From: Prolixibacteraceae bacterium
GTDB lineage: Bacteria; Bacteroidota; Bacteroidia; Bacteroidales; Prolixibacteraceae
NCBI GenBank assembly: GCA_019459525.1
Contig: JAIBEY010000010.1
Location: forward strand, 1 to 64,000
DNA: 64,000 bases
Direction of reading: 5' to 3'
The notes beneath the pieces were generated by a model that made no database searches, was not told the origin of the DNA, and saw only the letters and a list, made by a program, of their open reading frames with translations. Within the stretch, counting starts at the first letter, position 1, and the number at the start of each line of letters is the position of its first letter. The translations under genes were made by a program, and so were the position numbers. Below are positions 1 through 9,200 of the stretch, one piece after another.

Positions 1-338
1 CTTTATTGGGATGGAGGTTTTTTGGTTACAACCAGCTTGCAAAAAAAACACTGCTACCTTCACTCACCTACACACACGCAGCAAAACTCACGGGTAACCC
101 CAAAAAACTGGGAGGTAAAACAACGTGCTGATTGATTCTAACTTCTTTAAATAACTACTTATATACTATTATCATCCTAATGCGATTTAAAACTTTATTT
201 TAATGACTTTGTTATTACCTATTGTTTAGTCATAGTTTGAAATTCTGTCGGATTTGAATGAAGTCTTGCTTGTTTACGATAGTGTGTTGAATACAGATGT
301 ATCACGCCCTATTCCTAATTTAACTCAATGTAATTAAA
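1..338. other. Left-edge intergenic region, no convincing gene
   Basis: This stretch precedes the first gene. All three forward frames stay open from the edge for roughly 90 to 135 bases, but none of the short translations looks like a recognisable protein end, so a truncated upstream gene cannot be claimed or excluded. From about 140 onward the sequence is very AT-rich and probably holds the promoter of the gene at 339. I see no exact TAnnTTTG box, only partial matches. No inverted repeat or terminator stands out. Confidence 0.4.
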
Positions 339-2840
339 ATGAAATTTTTAATGCTGTTTATAACCATATTTTTATTCCTGATTGAAATTGACAATGCAGT
401 TAGCTCCGGAATAATTAAGGGTGTTGATGGTGTTAAGAATGAAATAACTACGAGTGAAAATAATAGAACGGATACACTTCTTTTAGAGGTGTTTACTTCC
501 CAGTACATAAATTATTATGCCCCAAAATCAGGTTCTGTAAATCTGGCCTGGAAGATTGATAACTTTCCCCTTGAGGAATCGGTTCTGTGGAATGAAAATA
601 CCAAAATTACGGATGGTTTATTGTACACACCAATGGAGGCTCATGGTGATACCTTTAAAGTGAATTTACGAGTGCCAGTCGGCTCCAATTTGCAATATTA
701 CTTCTGGACTACGAAAAATAAAGATGGAGCTTATCAGGAGTTTTGGGATCTTAGGTCGAGCGGCAATATTACTGTTAAGGGTGTTACTACTATCAGTAAA
801 GATGCTGTTTATTCAAAAGTTGAGAAGAAGAAAGAATCCTATATTCTCAGTAAGGGTTGGCTGATCTTTTTTTTATCAAGTGGTGTTTATATGCTGTTGT
901 ATTGGATTAAGAAAAAAAGATTTAATGTAATTGAATCAACTTCTGTAATTGAGAAAGTACTGTTTTTAGGTTTAAGTTTAGCTATTATTCAAGCATTTGC
1001 TCGTGCTGAAATTATAGGGGTTAATCCTAAATCTATTATTTATGATTTTGGGGTGATTGTAAAAATTATTCGGGGAAGTTTTAGCGATTTTCTTTATGTT
1101 ACTGTTTTTGTACTACTCTTTATAATAGCCATTCTTCTGACAAAGAATACTAAAACACGAAAGCTGATTTATTGGATATTTCTCTTTTTTGCTTTGTTAT
1201 CGACTCTAATTGCATATACGAATATTACTACGGTTATTTATCTTGGAAAACCGTTTACCTACCAATGGCTTTATTATTCCGGGTTCTTGGGAAGTCTTGA
1301 TGCAAAGTTGGCATTACGGGAAAATTTATCCGTAAGTATTGTTGTTAATTTAATTGCGTATAGCCTCACTTTGTTGATTGTCGCAAGTATTTTACATCGA
1401 GTATATCAATTCGTGTACCTTCAAAAATACGTCAAGTATATTACTTTTTCGCTGTTAGGTTTAGCATTGGCTGCGTTGTTTATTCAGGCTTATAGATTTG
1501 AAGAGACCTGGACACAGGGACAGTCGGAAAATGCGATTACAGCAATGATTTATTCTACCATCAAAGCAAATTCTAATTCGTCGTTTTATTCATCTAAAAT
1601 TCCAGCAAATATTCCTCCATTTAATCCAATTCAAAGTTCGGTTATTAAAGAACCCTTTCCGGTATTAAAAAATGACCAGGTTAAAAATGTACTTTTCATT
1701 GTTCTTGAATCAGCGGGTGCTGTTTATTTTGATGGATACGGCGCAACATACAAACTTAGTCCAAACCTTAACCGCTATGCCAATCAAGCCCTGATGTTTG
1801 ATCAAATGTATGCTCATGCCCCAGCAACTAACCGATCTCTCGTTTCTATTCTTGGATCAATTTATCCATATTTGTCATATAAAAGCCTAACTCAGGAGGC
1901 TCCTGAAGTTGAGCATCCAACACTTTCATCGGTACTTAAAACTGAAGGGTACCGAACTTCTTTTTTTTCCTCATCTGATCTTCGTTTTCAGAATTGTATG
2001 CAGTTTTTAGCACATCACGGATTCGATACCATAGAAGATTTTTCGACGATTAAATGTGCAAAAGAATTTCAGTTAGAAAGTGGTAACTACAATGAAGGAA
2101 ATGGTATTGATGATATGTGCCTTGCTGATCGGTTGGAATCTTGGATTGATGAAGATACCACTAAAAATTTCTTCTCTATGATTTGGACTGTTCAGGGGCA
2201 TTATCCTTATTTCTTTGCGAATGAAGAAGAAGATTTTGGTGTATCAAATTATAATTTCAACCGTTATTTAAATTGCCTGAAACACAATGACGAACTCATT
2301 GGTAAAGTGATGCAAGTCTTGGAGGAGAAAGGACTTGCATCAACAACTTTAGTCGTAGTGACTGGGGACCACGGAGAGGCATTTGGTCAGCACAAGCAAT
2401 ACGGGCACGGCACTGCACTTTATGAAGAAAACCTAAAAGTACCGCTCTACTTCATTAATCCGACCTTGTTTCGTGGTGAGCGTAAAAGCGATATTGCCGG
2501 AATGAAAGATTTGGCAACAACAACTCTTTCTCTACTTGGTATAAATCCTCCATTAAAGTGGCAGGGACGTGATCTTTTGAATACTCATTCTAACGAGGCC
2601 TTTTTCTTTGCACCTTGGTCTGATTATCTCTTTGGTTACAGAAAAGATTATATGAAATACATTTTTAATGAAAGCCAGAATACTGTTGAGATTTACGACT
2701 TATGTGCAGATCCAAATGAACGAATAAATTTGTTTCATGATGGAATGAAGGACGAAATTGTCAACGTACGAACCAGGATGGCAGCGTGGGTACAATTTCA
2801 GGATAAATTTGTTAAAGAGATGCTCAAAGAAGAAGATTAA
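339..2840 (+). CDS. Membrane alkaline-phosphatase superfamily protein (LTA synthase/sulfatase-like)
   Basis: This 833-residue protein has a signal-like segment (1-22) and an exported domain (about 50-148) rich in aromatic residues that resembles an Ig-like or carbohydrate-binding sandwich. Six likely membrane helices follow (about 173-190, 205-223, 250-267, 276-294, 330-352, 366-384), then a sulfatase-fold domain from about 447. Visible landmarks are the metal-binding LESAG (E457), the nucleophile region APATNRS (T497 probable) and GDHGEAFGQH (D677, H678), followed by H690. Relatives transfer phosphoglycerol or phosphoethanolamine, or cleave sulfate; the six helices favour a transferase acting outside the inner membrane. 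It heads a same-strand run of glycosidases and a GT2 synthase, so decoration of that glycan is a reasonable inference. Substrate is unknown. The N-terminal extra domain is unusual for LtaS-type proteins. Confidence 0.75.
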   Translation: MKFLMLFITIFLFLIEIDNAVSSGIIKGVDGVKNEITTSENNRTDTLLLEVFTSQYINYYAPKSGSVNLAWKIDNFPLEESVLWNENTKITDGLLYTPMEAHGDTFKVNLRVPVGSNLQYYFWTTKNKDGAYQEFWDLRSSGNITVKGVTTISKDAVYSKVEKKKESYILSKGWLIFFLSSGVYMLLYWIKKKRFNVIESTSVIEKVLFLGLSLAIIQAFARAEIIGVNPKSIIYDFGVIVKIIRGSFSDFLYVTVFVLLFIIAILLTKNTKTRKLIYWIFLFFALLSTLIAYTNITTVIYLGKPFTYQWLYYSGFLGSLDAKLALRENLSVSIVVNLIAYSLTLLIVASILHRVYQFVYLQKYVKYITFSLLGLALAALFIQAYRFEETWTQGQSENAITAMIYSTIKANSNSSFYSSKIPANIPPFNPIQSSVIKEPFPVLKNDQVKNVLFIVLESAGAVYFDGYGATYKLSPNLNRYANQALMFDQMYAHAPATNRSLVSILGSIYPYLSYKSLTQEAPEVEHPTLSSVLKTEGYRTSFFSSSDLRFQNCMQFLAHHGFDTIEDFSTIKCAKEFQLESGNYNEGNGIDDMCLADRLESWIDEDTTKNFFSMIWTVQGHYPYFFANEEEDFGVSNYNFNRYLNCLKHNDELIGKVMQVLEEKGLASTTLVVVTGDHGEAFGQHKQYGHGTALYEENLKVPLYFINPTLFRGERKSDIAGMKDLATTTLSLLGINPPLKWQGRDLLNTHSNEAFFFAPWSDYLFGYRKDYMKYIFNESQNTVEIYDLCADPNERINLFHDGMKDEIVNVRTRMAAWVQFQDKFVKEMLKEED

Positions 2841-2908
2841 AATTGTGGTCCCGATGTTATGAATCCGTACAGCTCAGGTGATAAAATTGCTATACAAAAG
2901 TAACAATC

Positions 2909-4624
2909 ATGAAAAAAAAGATTCTATACCTACTTGTATTGGGTGGATTATTTTTGGTTGCAGGATATCTGTTTAAATACAGTGATTTTATTCATCGTTT
3001 GATAAAGAGCGGCATTTCAAATGCTATTGAGGTGAATCGTTCAGAACCTGTTTTGGCCAAGTTTTCATTTAATCCGGAAGTCACTGATCAGCTTTCTGGA
3101 CCATTTTTTCATTACACTGTAAGGCTTGGAGATGAAAAAAAATGGGATGTTGAAAGCGACGATCTGGCTCGGATAAATGATAGCATTCCCTTAATGATTA
3201 CTGTAGAAACCTGGGGCCAGAATATGAAGGCTTTGTCAGGGGATAATCTTAATGAAAAAGTAGTTAAGGGCAAGTTTGATGCGGTCATTAAGCAATTGTG
3301 CACACAACTAATTGGACCCCGGCCAAATGTATATCTTAGGTTTAATCCTGAGATGGAGGTTCCGGTTAGCCGTTATCCATGGCAACAACATGGTGGATCT
3401 GATTATATCGGAGCTTTTCGCCATTTTGTTGATTTGTGTAGAATCTATGTGCCACAGGCGAAGCAAGTCTGGGGACCAGCAGGCTACCCGGGAACAATGG
3501 AATTTTATCCGGGTGATGACTATGTTGACGCCGCTTCGGTAACCATAAAAAGTACGTCAGAAATGGCACTAAAAGTATATCCTTCAGACTATCCAATTGC
3601 ATACGACTTGATGAGAAGATTGCACCGACTAAGGTTTCTGAACAAACCTATTTTTGTACTGGGTTCTCAGCAGATATCAACCGATTCAGTAAATAGTCAG
3701 TTGATTTCTCAAATTTCCAGGCAAATCAGGAAGGAAAGTGATGTGGTGTATTCACCTGCTAATTTTAAACGGCTATCGTTAAAGACAGAGGTTATTCGGC
3801 AAAAGAAAATTGAAATTGGGCTTTATGATCCACAAGCTTTGCTGATTGCAGAAAAGCCTGTCAGCGTTGAACATCTTTTTGCAGATTTTGGTAATCTGGC
3901 TGATGGAACTTTTCAAAAGAGTTTTAGTGGAGTTGTTGAACGCGGACATGATGTCATTGTAACTTTTGAGCCTTTTCGCAATCCCAACGGAGAAAATGAC
4001 CTGAATGTACTTCAGAATGTGACAGATGGAAAGTATGATCGGGAAATTAGCCGGTTATATTCCATCATAAGAAACACCAGTCGTATTGTCTATTTGCGTT
4101 ATGCGCACGAAATGGAAATCCCAATTTCCCGCTACCCATGGCAAAGTCAGGATCCGGTAAGTTACATTAAATCATTTCGATATTTTATGAATTTTAGTGA
4201 CAGCCTTCCTTCAACAATCAGACGTGTTTGGGGGCCAGCTGGCGACAGGGGTTCTATAGAGTGGTGGCCAGGAAGCGATGTGGTGGATTATGTTAGTATT
4301 GCCATTTACGGCTTGCCTGATAAGAATATTACTGATCCTGAGAAACAAGAAACTTTCGCCACCATTTTTAATCGTAAGTATTGGCGACTTCGGTATATTG
4401 ACAAACCGATTTTTATTACTGAGTTTGGGGTAAAGGGGCCGGAGGAGTATCAAACAAAATGGCTGGAAGCGGCAGCGCAGGTTATTCGTAAAAATCCTCA
4501 GATAGTAGGAGTGAATTATTTCAATATGTCTGATACGCCTAAAGCCTGGGGCGAGATCAAGCCTCCGGACTGGAGTATTTCTCGAAAATCATTCTATCGG
4601 TTTTTAGAAATGCTGGCTGAATAA
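2909..4624 (+). CDS. Tandem GH26-type glycosidase, first domain degenerate
   Basis: This 571-residue protein begins with a membrane anchor or uncleaved signal (about 4-22) and carries two similar GH26-like halves. Both halves have an acid/base block followed by SRYPWQ and a WGPAG...PG.D.VD block. In the second half the acid/base is E401 (YLRYAHEMEIP) and the nucleophile is E505 (KPIFITEFG), as expected of GH26. In the first half the acid/base position is kept (E148, YLRFNPEMEVP), but the nucleophile strand reads KPIFVLGSQ, with G252 where the glutamate should be, so the first half is predicted inactive and may bind glycan. GH26 members cleave beta-mannan, mixed-linkage beta-glucan or beta-1,3-xylan; the substrate cannot be chosen from sequence. 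It lies 68 bases after the phosphatase-superfamily gene. Confidence 0.8.
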   Translation: MKKKILYLLVLGGLFLVAGYLFKYSDFIHRLIKSGISNAIEVNRSEPVLAKFSFNPEVTDQLSGPFFHYTVRLGDEKKWDVESDDLARINDSIPLMITVETWGQNMKALSGDNLNEKVVKGKFDAVIKQLCTQLIGPRPNVYLRFNPEMEVPVSRYPWQQHGGSDYIGAFRHFVDLCRIYVPQAKQVWGPAGYPGTMEFYPGDDYVDAASVTIKSTSEMALKVYPSDYPIAYDLMRRLHRLRFLNKPIFVLGSQQISTDSVNSQLISQISRQIRKESDVVYSPANFKRLSLKTEVIRQKKIEIGLYDPQALLIAEKPVSVEHLFADFGNLADGTFQKSFSGVVERGHDVIVTFEPFRNPNGENDLNVLQNVTDGKYDREISRLYSIIRNTSRIVYLRYAHEMEIPISRYPWQSQDPVSYIKSFRYFMNFSDSLPSTIRRVWGPAGDRGSIEWWPGSDVVDYVSIAIYGLPDKNITDPEKQETFATIFNRKYWRLRYIDKPIFITEFGVKGPEEYQTKWLEAAAQVIRKNPQIVGVNYFNMSDTPKAWGEIKPPDWSISRKSFYRFLEMLAE

Positions 4625-4890
4625 TGAGAATATGGTTGTAGTAATTAGGAAAGGGAGAGAAATTTACATTTTCCATTCCTGCTAACTACCAAATTTTAGA
4701 TAAGTATTAAGGTCTAGGTCAATAGTAAATTGGGTAAGTGCCAACCGAGGTGTGAAGTGCGGTTTGATTAAAATTCTATTTTCCAGCTAATACGATTAGA
4801 TTTTTCGTTCGTCTGCTCAACAATGTAGCACGATTCTTTGTTTTCCTCACAATATCAATGGTGTCGATTTTCGATGTATAAGAAAGGAAC

Positions 4891-4904
4891 TAATGATAAT
4901 CATT
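4891..4904. promoter_or_regulatory. Possible Fur-like operator
   Basis: The sequence TAATGATAATCATT contains arms AATGAT and ATCATT around a central A. All 14 bases match the middle of the classical Fur box GATAATGATAATCATTATC. It sits 12 bases upstream of a putative -7 box. In AT-rich DNA this could be chance. Confidence 0.3.
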
Positions 4905-4915
4905 TAAACAATTGT

Positions 4916-4923
4916 TATATTTA
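4916..4923 (+). promoter_or_regulatory. Putative -7 promoter box for the GH2/GT2 genes
   Basis: TATATTTA matches seven of eight positions of the Bacteroidota -7 consensus TAnnTTTG and lies 29 bases before the ATG at 4953. No convincing -33 element was identified. Confidence 0.3.
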
Positions 4924-4952
4924 TTAAGTTTTAATCTGTTGCCTGATTCGGT

Positions 4953-6296
4953 ATGAGAAAACAGTTTTTTATCATTATTTCCCTTGTTGCATTCATCGTT
5001 TTGTTATGTGGATTTTTCTTCACGGTGAATTATCGTGGAAAGAAAAACATCGATAAGACCAAAACTGTATATATTGATAAAACAGATAACGGCTTTCAGC
5101 TTTACAGGAATGGAAGTCCGTTCTATATTCGCGGGGCTTCCGGAGATGCGAATTTTAAGGTCCTATCTTCAATAAACGGAAATACCATTAGGTTATATGA
5201 TACATTAAACCTTTCGAATGTTTTGGATGAAGCTGAACGTTATGGTTTAGCTGTTATCGCGGATATACCATTGCCTAAGTATGATAGACAATTTAACTTA
5301 TACCTGAACGAAACCAATAATACGTTACTAAAGCAAAAAATAAAGGCCTTGGTAAAAACTCATAAAAATCATCCTGCGCTTTTAATGTGGAATTTAGGAA
5401 ATGAACTGTCATATCCATTTGTTTTTTGGAAGAATGATTTTATCAAAACGTTTAATGATCTAATCGATATTATACACCAGGAAGACCCCAATCACCCAAT
5501 ATGTACGGCAATTGCAGGTGTCAGCCGAAAAGTAATTGCCAGTATTAATATGCACTCACCACAAATTGATTTATTATCATTCAATATTTTCGGTAATACA
5601 AAAAATTTCAGTACTAATATTGAACAGATTTCTACTTTATTTGGATCCAGACCTTATTATATCAGCGAGTGGGGATCTGATGGCCCATGGGAATGTAGAT
5701 ACACTTCGTGGTACGCACCAATTGAACCAACGAGTGTTAAGAAAGCGGAACAAATTCGAACAAGGTATAAAATTATAACCGAAAATAAAGATGAAGCATG
5801 TCTGGGTTCATTGGTTTTTTATTGGGGAAATAAACTTGAATATACTTATACCTGGTATAGCTTTTATCTGAATAATTACAAGTCCGAAATTATTAAAGAA
5901 CTCGAAAGTCTTTGGAGTAATTCGAATACCGAACCATCCCTTATTGGGCTAGATTATATGTTGCTGGATGGCAAGGGAGCTATGGATAACATTATTTTGG
6001 CCCCTAATGAATTGATATCTTCCGAAATAATATTTAGTAAGAACAAAAAGGATAGTATTCGGATTAAATGGGAAATATTCCCAGATGTATGGTATCAATC
6101 GAAATACGAAACTAAATATACCATGGGTGTCGACCACAAAAAAACAGTGAATTCCTTTCAGCATTTCGAAAATAATAAAGCAGTTTTTATTACGCCTGAA
6201 ACTGAAGGACCATATAGGATTTTTGCATATATATATGACGAGAATGGATATTTTGCTACTACAAACACCCCATTTTATGTATTGAATAATAAATGA
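4953..6296 (+). CDS. Membrane-anchored GH2-type glycosidase
   Basis: This 447-residue protein has one N-terminal membrane helix (about 5-25), a TIM-barrel typical of the GH2/clan GH-A catalytic domain (about 45-320) and a C-terminal Ig-like beta domain (about 330-445). The acid/base is E151 in MWNLGNE and the nucleophile is E239 in ISEWG; both are intact. The normal GH2 N-terminal jelly-roll and sandwich domains are absent, so the enzyme is a reduced form. It acts outside the inner membrane if the helix is an anchor. Its last codons overlap the start of the GT2 fusion gene by four bases (ATGA), which implies translational coupling. The same two-domain arrangement recurs at the C-terminus of that fusion. 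Specificity is unknown; GH5-like activity is an alternative reading because clan A families share these motifs. Confidence 0.72.
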   Translation: MRKQFFIIISLVAFIVLLCGFFFTVNYRGKKNIDKTKTVYIDKTDNGFQLYRNGSPFYIRGASGDANFKVLSSINGNTIRLYDTLNLSNVLDEAERYGLAVIADIPLPKYDRQFNLYLNETNNTLLKQKIKALVKTHKNHPALLMWNLGNELSYPFVFWKNDFIKTFNDLIDIIHQEDPNHPICTAIAGVSRKVIASINMHSPQIDLLSFNIFGNTKNFSTNIEQISTLFGSRPYYISEWGSDGPWECRYTSWYAPIEPTSVKKAEQIRTRYKIITENKDEACLGSLVFYWGNKLEYTYTWYSFYLNNYKSEIIKELESLWSNSNTEPSLIGLDYMLLDGKGAMDNIILAPNELISSEIIFSKNKKDSIRIKWEIFPDVWYQSKYETKYTMGVDHKKTVNSFQHFENNKAVFITPETEGPYRIFAYIYDENGYFATTNTPFYVLNNK

Positions 6297-9200
6297 GTAA
6301 CATTAATCAAATAAAGTCTCTGGCAAGGAAAGAAAAAATCACCCTAAGGGTTATGATTCTTCTTGGATTGTTGTGCATTGTCTATTTCTTCTATTGGTTT
6401 TTAGATACAGATCTTATTGAGGACCAGTTTCTTTTTTGGTTGTTAATTGTAGCAATTGCATTTGATACTTTAAAAGCTATTTATATCTGGTATCATTATT
6501 GGGATATTTCAATACCCGAAAAGCCTCAAAATATATCCGATCTGACCGCAGATGTTTTTACCACTTATTTCCCGGGAGAACCTTATGAAATGGTCAAAGA
6601 AACTCTTCTGGCCATTCAGCGGATGAAATATCCGCATACGACATATTTGTGTGATGAAGCCAATGATGAATACTTAAAGAGTTTTTGCCGGGAAAATAAT
6701 ATTGTACATGTCACCAGGAATAATCGTATAAACGCAAAAGCCGGTAATATAAATAATGCCCTTTTGCAGGCTAAAGGCGATATCTGCCTTATTTTAGACC
6801 CGGATCATATCCCAATAGATACTTTTCTGGACGAAGTAATTCCCTATTTTGAAGATGAAAAAATAGGTTTTGTTCAAACAGTTCAGGCTTATTACAATGT
6901 GGGGGAATCTGCTGTAGCCAAAGGTGCCGCTGAACAAACTTTTCATTTTTATGGACCTGTTATGATGAGTATGAACTCTTATGGCACAGTAAACGCTATT
7001 GGTGCAAATTGTGTTTTCAGGCGGAGTGCCTTGGATTCAATTGGTGGTCATGCTGCCGGTTTGTCCGAAGATATGCATACTGCCATGCAATTACACGCCA
7101 AAGGATGGAAATCTATTTATGTGCCCAAAGTATATACTAAAGGATTGTCGCCAGCTTCGCTTACAGCCTATTATAAGCAACAGTTAAAATGGTCACGGGG
7201 AACATTGGAATTACTGGTTGCGGTTTATCCCAAGTTATTCCGGAAATTTACCTGGCGTCAAAAAATACATTATGGGATTTTACCCTTACATTATCTTTCT
7301 GGGATTATCTACCTGATTAACTTTTTAATTCCGATTATTTCCTTGTTTATGGCCACTACACCATGGAAAGGGAATGTGGTCAACTTTGGTTTAATATTTA
7401 TCCCAATATTCATTTGTATCTTAGGTATCAGGTTTTATGTGCAGCGCTGGGTAATGTATAAAAGCGAACGGGGATTGCATTTGACCGGTGGACTTTTGCA
7501 GACTTGCACCTGGTGGATTTATAACATAGGCCTTATTTATACCATAATTCGTAAAAAAGTTCCGTACCTGCCTACTCCAAAAGAAGATAAAGAACTTACA
7601 AGCTGGAAGATTGTGATGCCAAATCTTCTGGTAGGTATAATTTCTATCATTGCGGTAATTTATGGATTGTCGATCGATCTCACTCCGTTTTCGATTTTTA
7701 TGTCTGGGTTCGCCATTTTGAATGCTATTTTCATGTTCTATACGTTGTTTTTCGCTTACCAGAAACAGAAAATTGTTTTACCGAATTTTAACCCGATAGT
7801 GAAAAAGAAATCAGTATTGCAATGGGTACAGAATTATAGTTTCTATATCTGGCGTAAGGTTGCATTGCCCGTTATTGTTATTATTTTGGTAATGTCGGTA
7901 TCAATTCAGCACGATATGGAATATGTGAAATGGGGAGGAGTGACGCCTGAAGTTCAAAAGAAGCACACCATTAATTACCTTGGTATTTTTGCGCCCCAAA
8001 ACGATGATGGAAATACCAGTCTTAAAAACGTAAAAGAAATATCCAGCCAGATTGATGAGAATTTTGATATTATCTCACTTTATCTGGCATGGGAGAAAAA
8101 CATAGACTCAACCTTTCCGTTGCAGTTGCTCGACTCCATATACCAGCAGAAATCTATTCCAATGATAACCTGGGAGCCATGGTTAAATTCGTTCGATAAA
8201 GAACTGGATACTGGCCAGCATGTTTACCAGCTTATTGTGGAAGGCTATTTTGATACCTACATTACAGATTTCGCCGAAAGATTAAAATACATGCAAAGGC
8301 CAGTTTTTTTGAGGTTTGCGCACGAATTCGACAATCCATTCTACCCTTGGTTTGCAGATGGAGATGATGCATCGTCAAAATTTAAAAAAGCATGGATTCA
8401 TACATATGAAATATTCAAAAATATTGGGGCCAATAATGTTATTTGGATTTGGAACCCTTGGAAAGCCAATAATGTGGCAGCATTTTATCCTGGAGAAGAA
8501 TATGTTGACTGGATTGGGGTGAATATCCTAAATTATGGCAGTTTGAATCAGGATGGGAAATGGCATGACTTTAAAAATTTATATGAGCCCTTTCATAACG
8601 AATTGAAGAATCTTCCATCAACCCCTGTAATTATTTCGGAATTTGGGACATTAAAAAATGACCAGCGACAAAAAGAGTGGCTTAAGGATGCTTTCATTGC
8701 CATTGAAACCGAGTTTAAAGAAATACAATCGGTCATTTATTTTAACAGTAAAGTTGATAACAACTGGCCTGATGGATTAAAGTCGAATGAGAATCTGGAC
8801 TGGACCGTAGCGAAAATACAGGAGATCAAGAATTCGTTTAGCAGCAAAGAAGTACCCGATTATGTGTTCTCTCCATTACCCGAGCTCAAATATGCCAAAG
8901 CAGTTTCGGTACCTGAACAAACTAAAAGACAAGTGAACATACAGGGCATGAATCTTAAGAAGGGTCATGACTGGCGCAAGGATTACCATGTTTTAAGTCG
9001 AAAGAACCTTTTGACCGACTTTGAAAAAATAAAACATCTTGGAATTAATACTATAAAATTCGAAGGGAACTCGGTTTATGATTATAACATTGTAAACATT
9101 GCCAACGAATTTAATCTTGACGTTTCTTACGGTTTTTTTATTTCTGCGGATATTGATTTTGTAAAAGACACGACTAAAACGAAGGAGTTAAAACAAACTA

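Larger units (their letters stand above)
4625..4952. other. Intergenic region with Fur-box-like palindrome
   Basis: This 328-base gap splits the glycan locus into two probable transcription units. It contains a palindromic site at 4891-4904 and a near-consensus -7 box at 4916-4923, both listed separately. No open frame in it looks coding, and no clear terminator follows the upstream gene. Confidence 0.5.

Noticed and set aside
1-135. Possible C-terminal end of an upstream gene
   Set aside because: All three forward frames are open and none gives a recognisable protein end, so no frame can be preferred.
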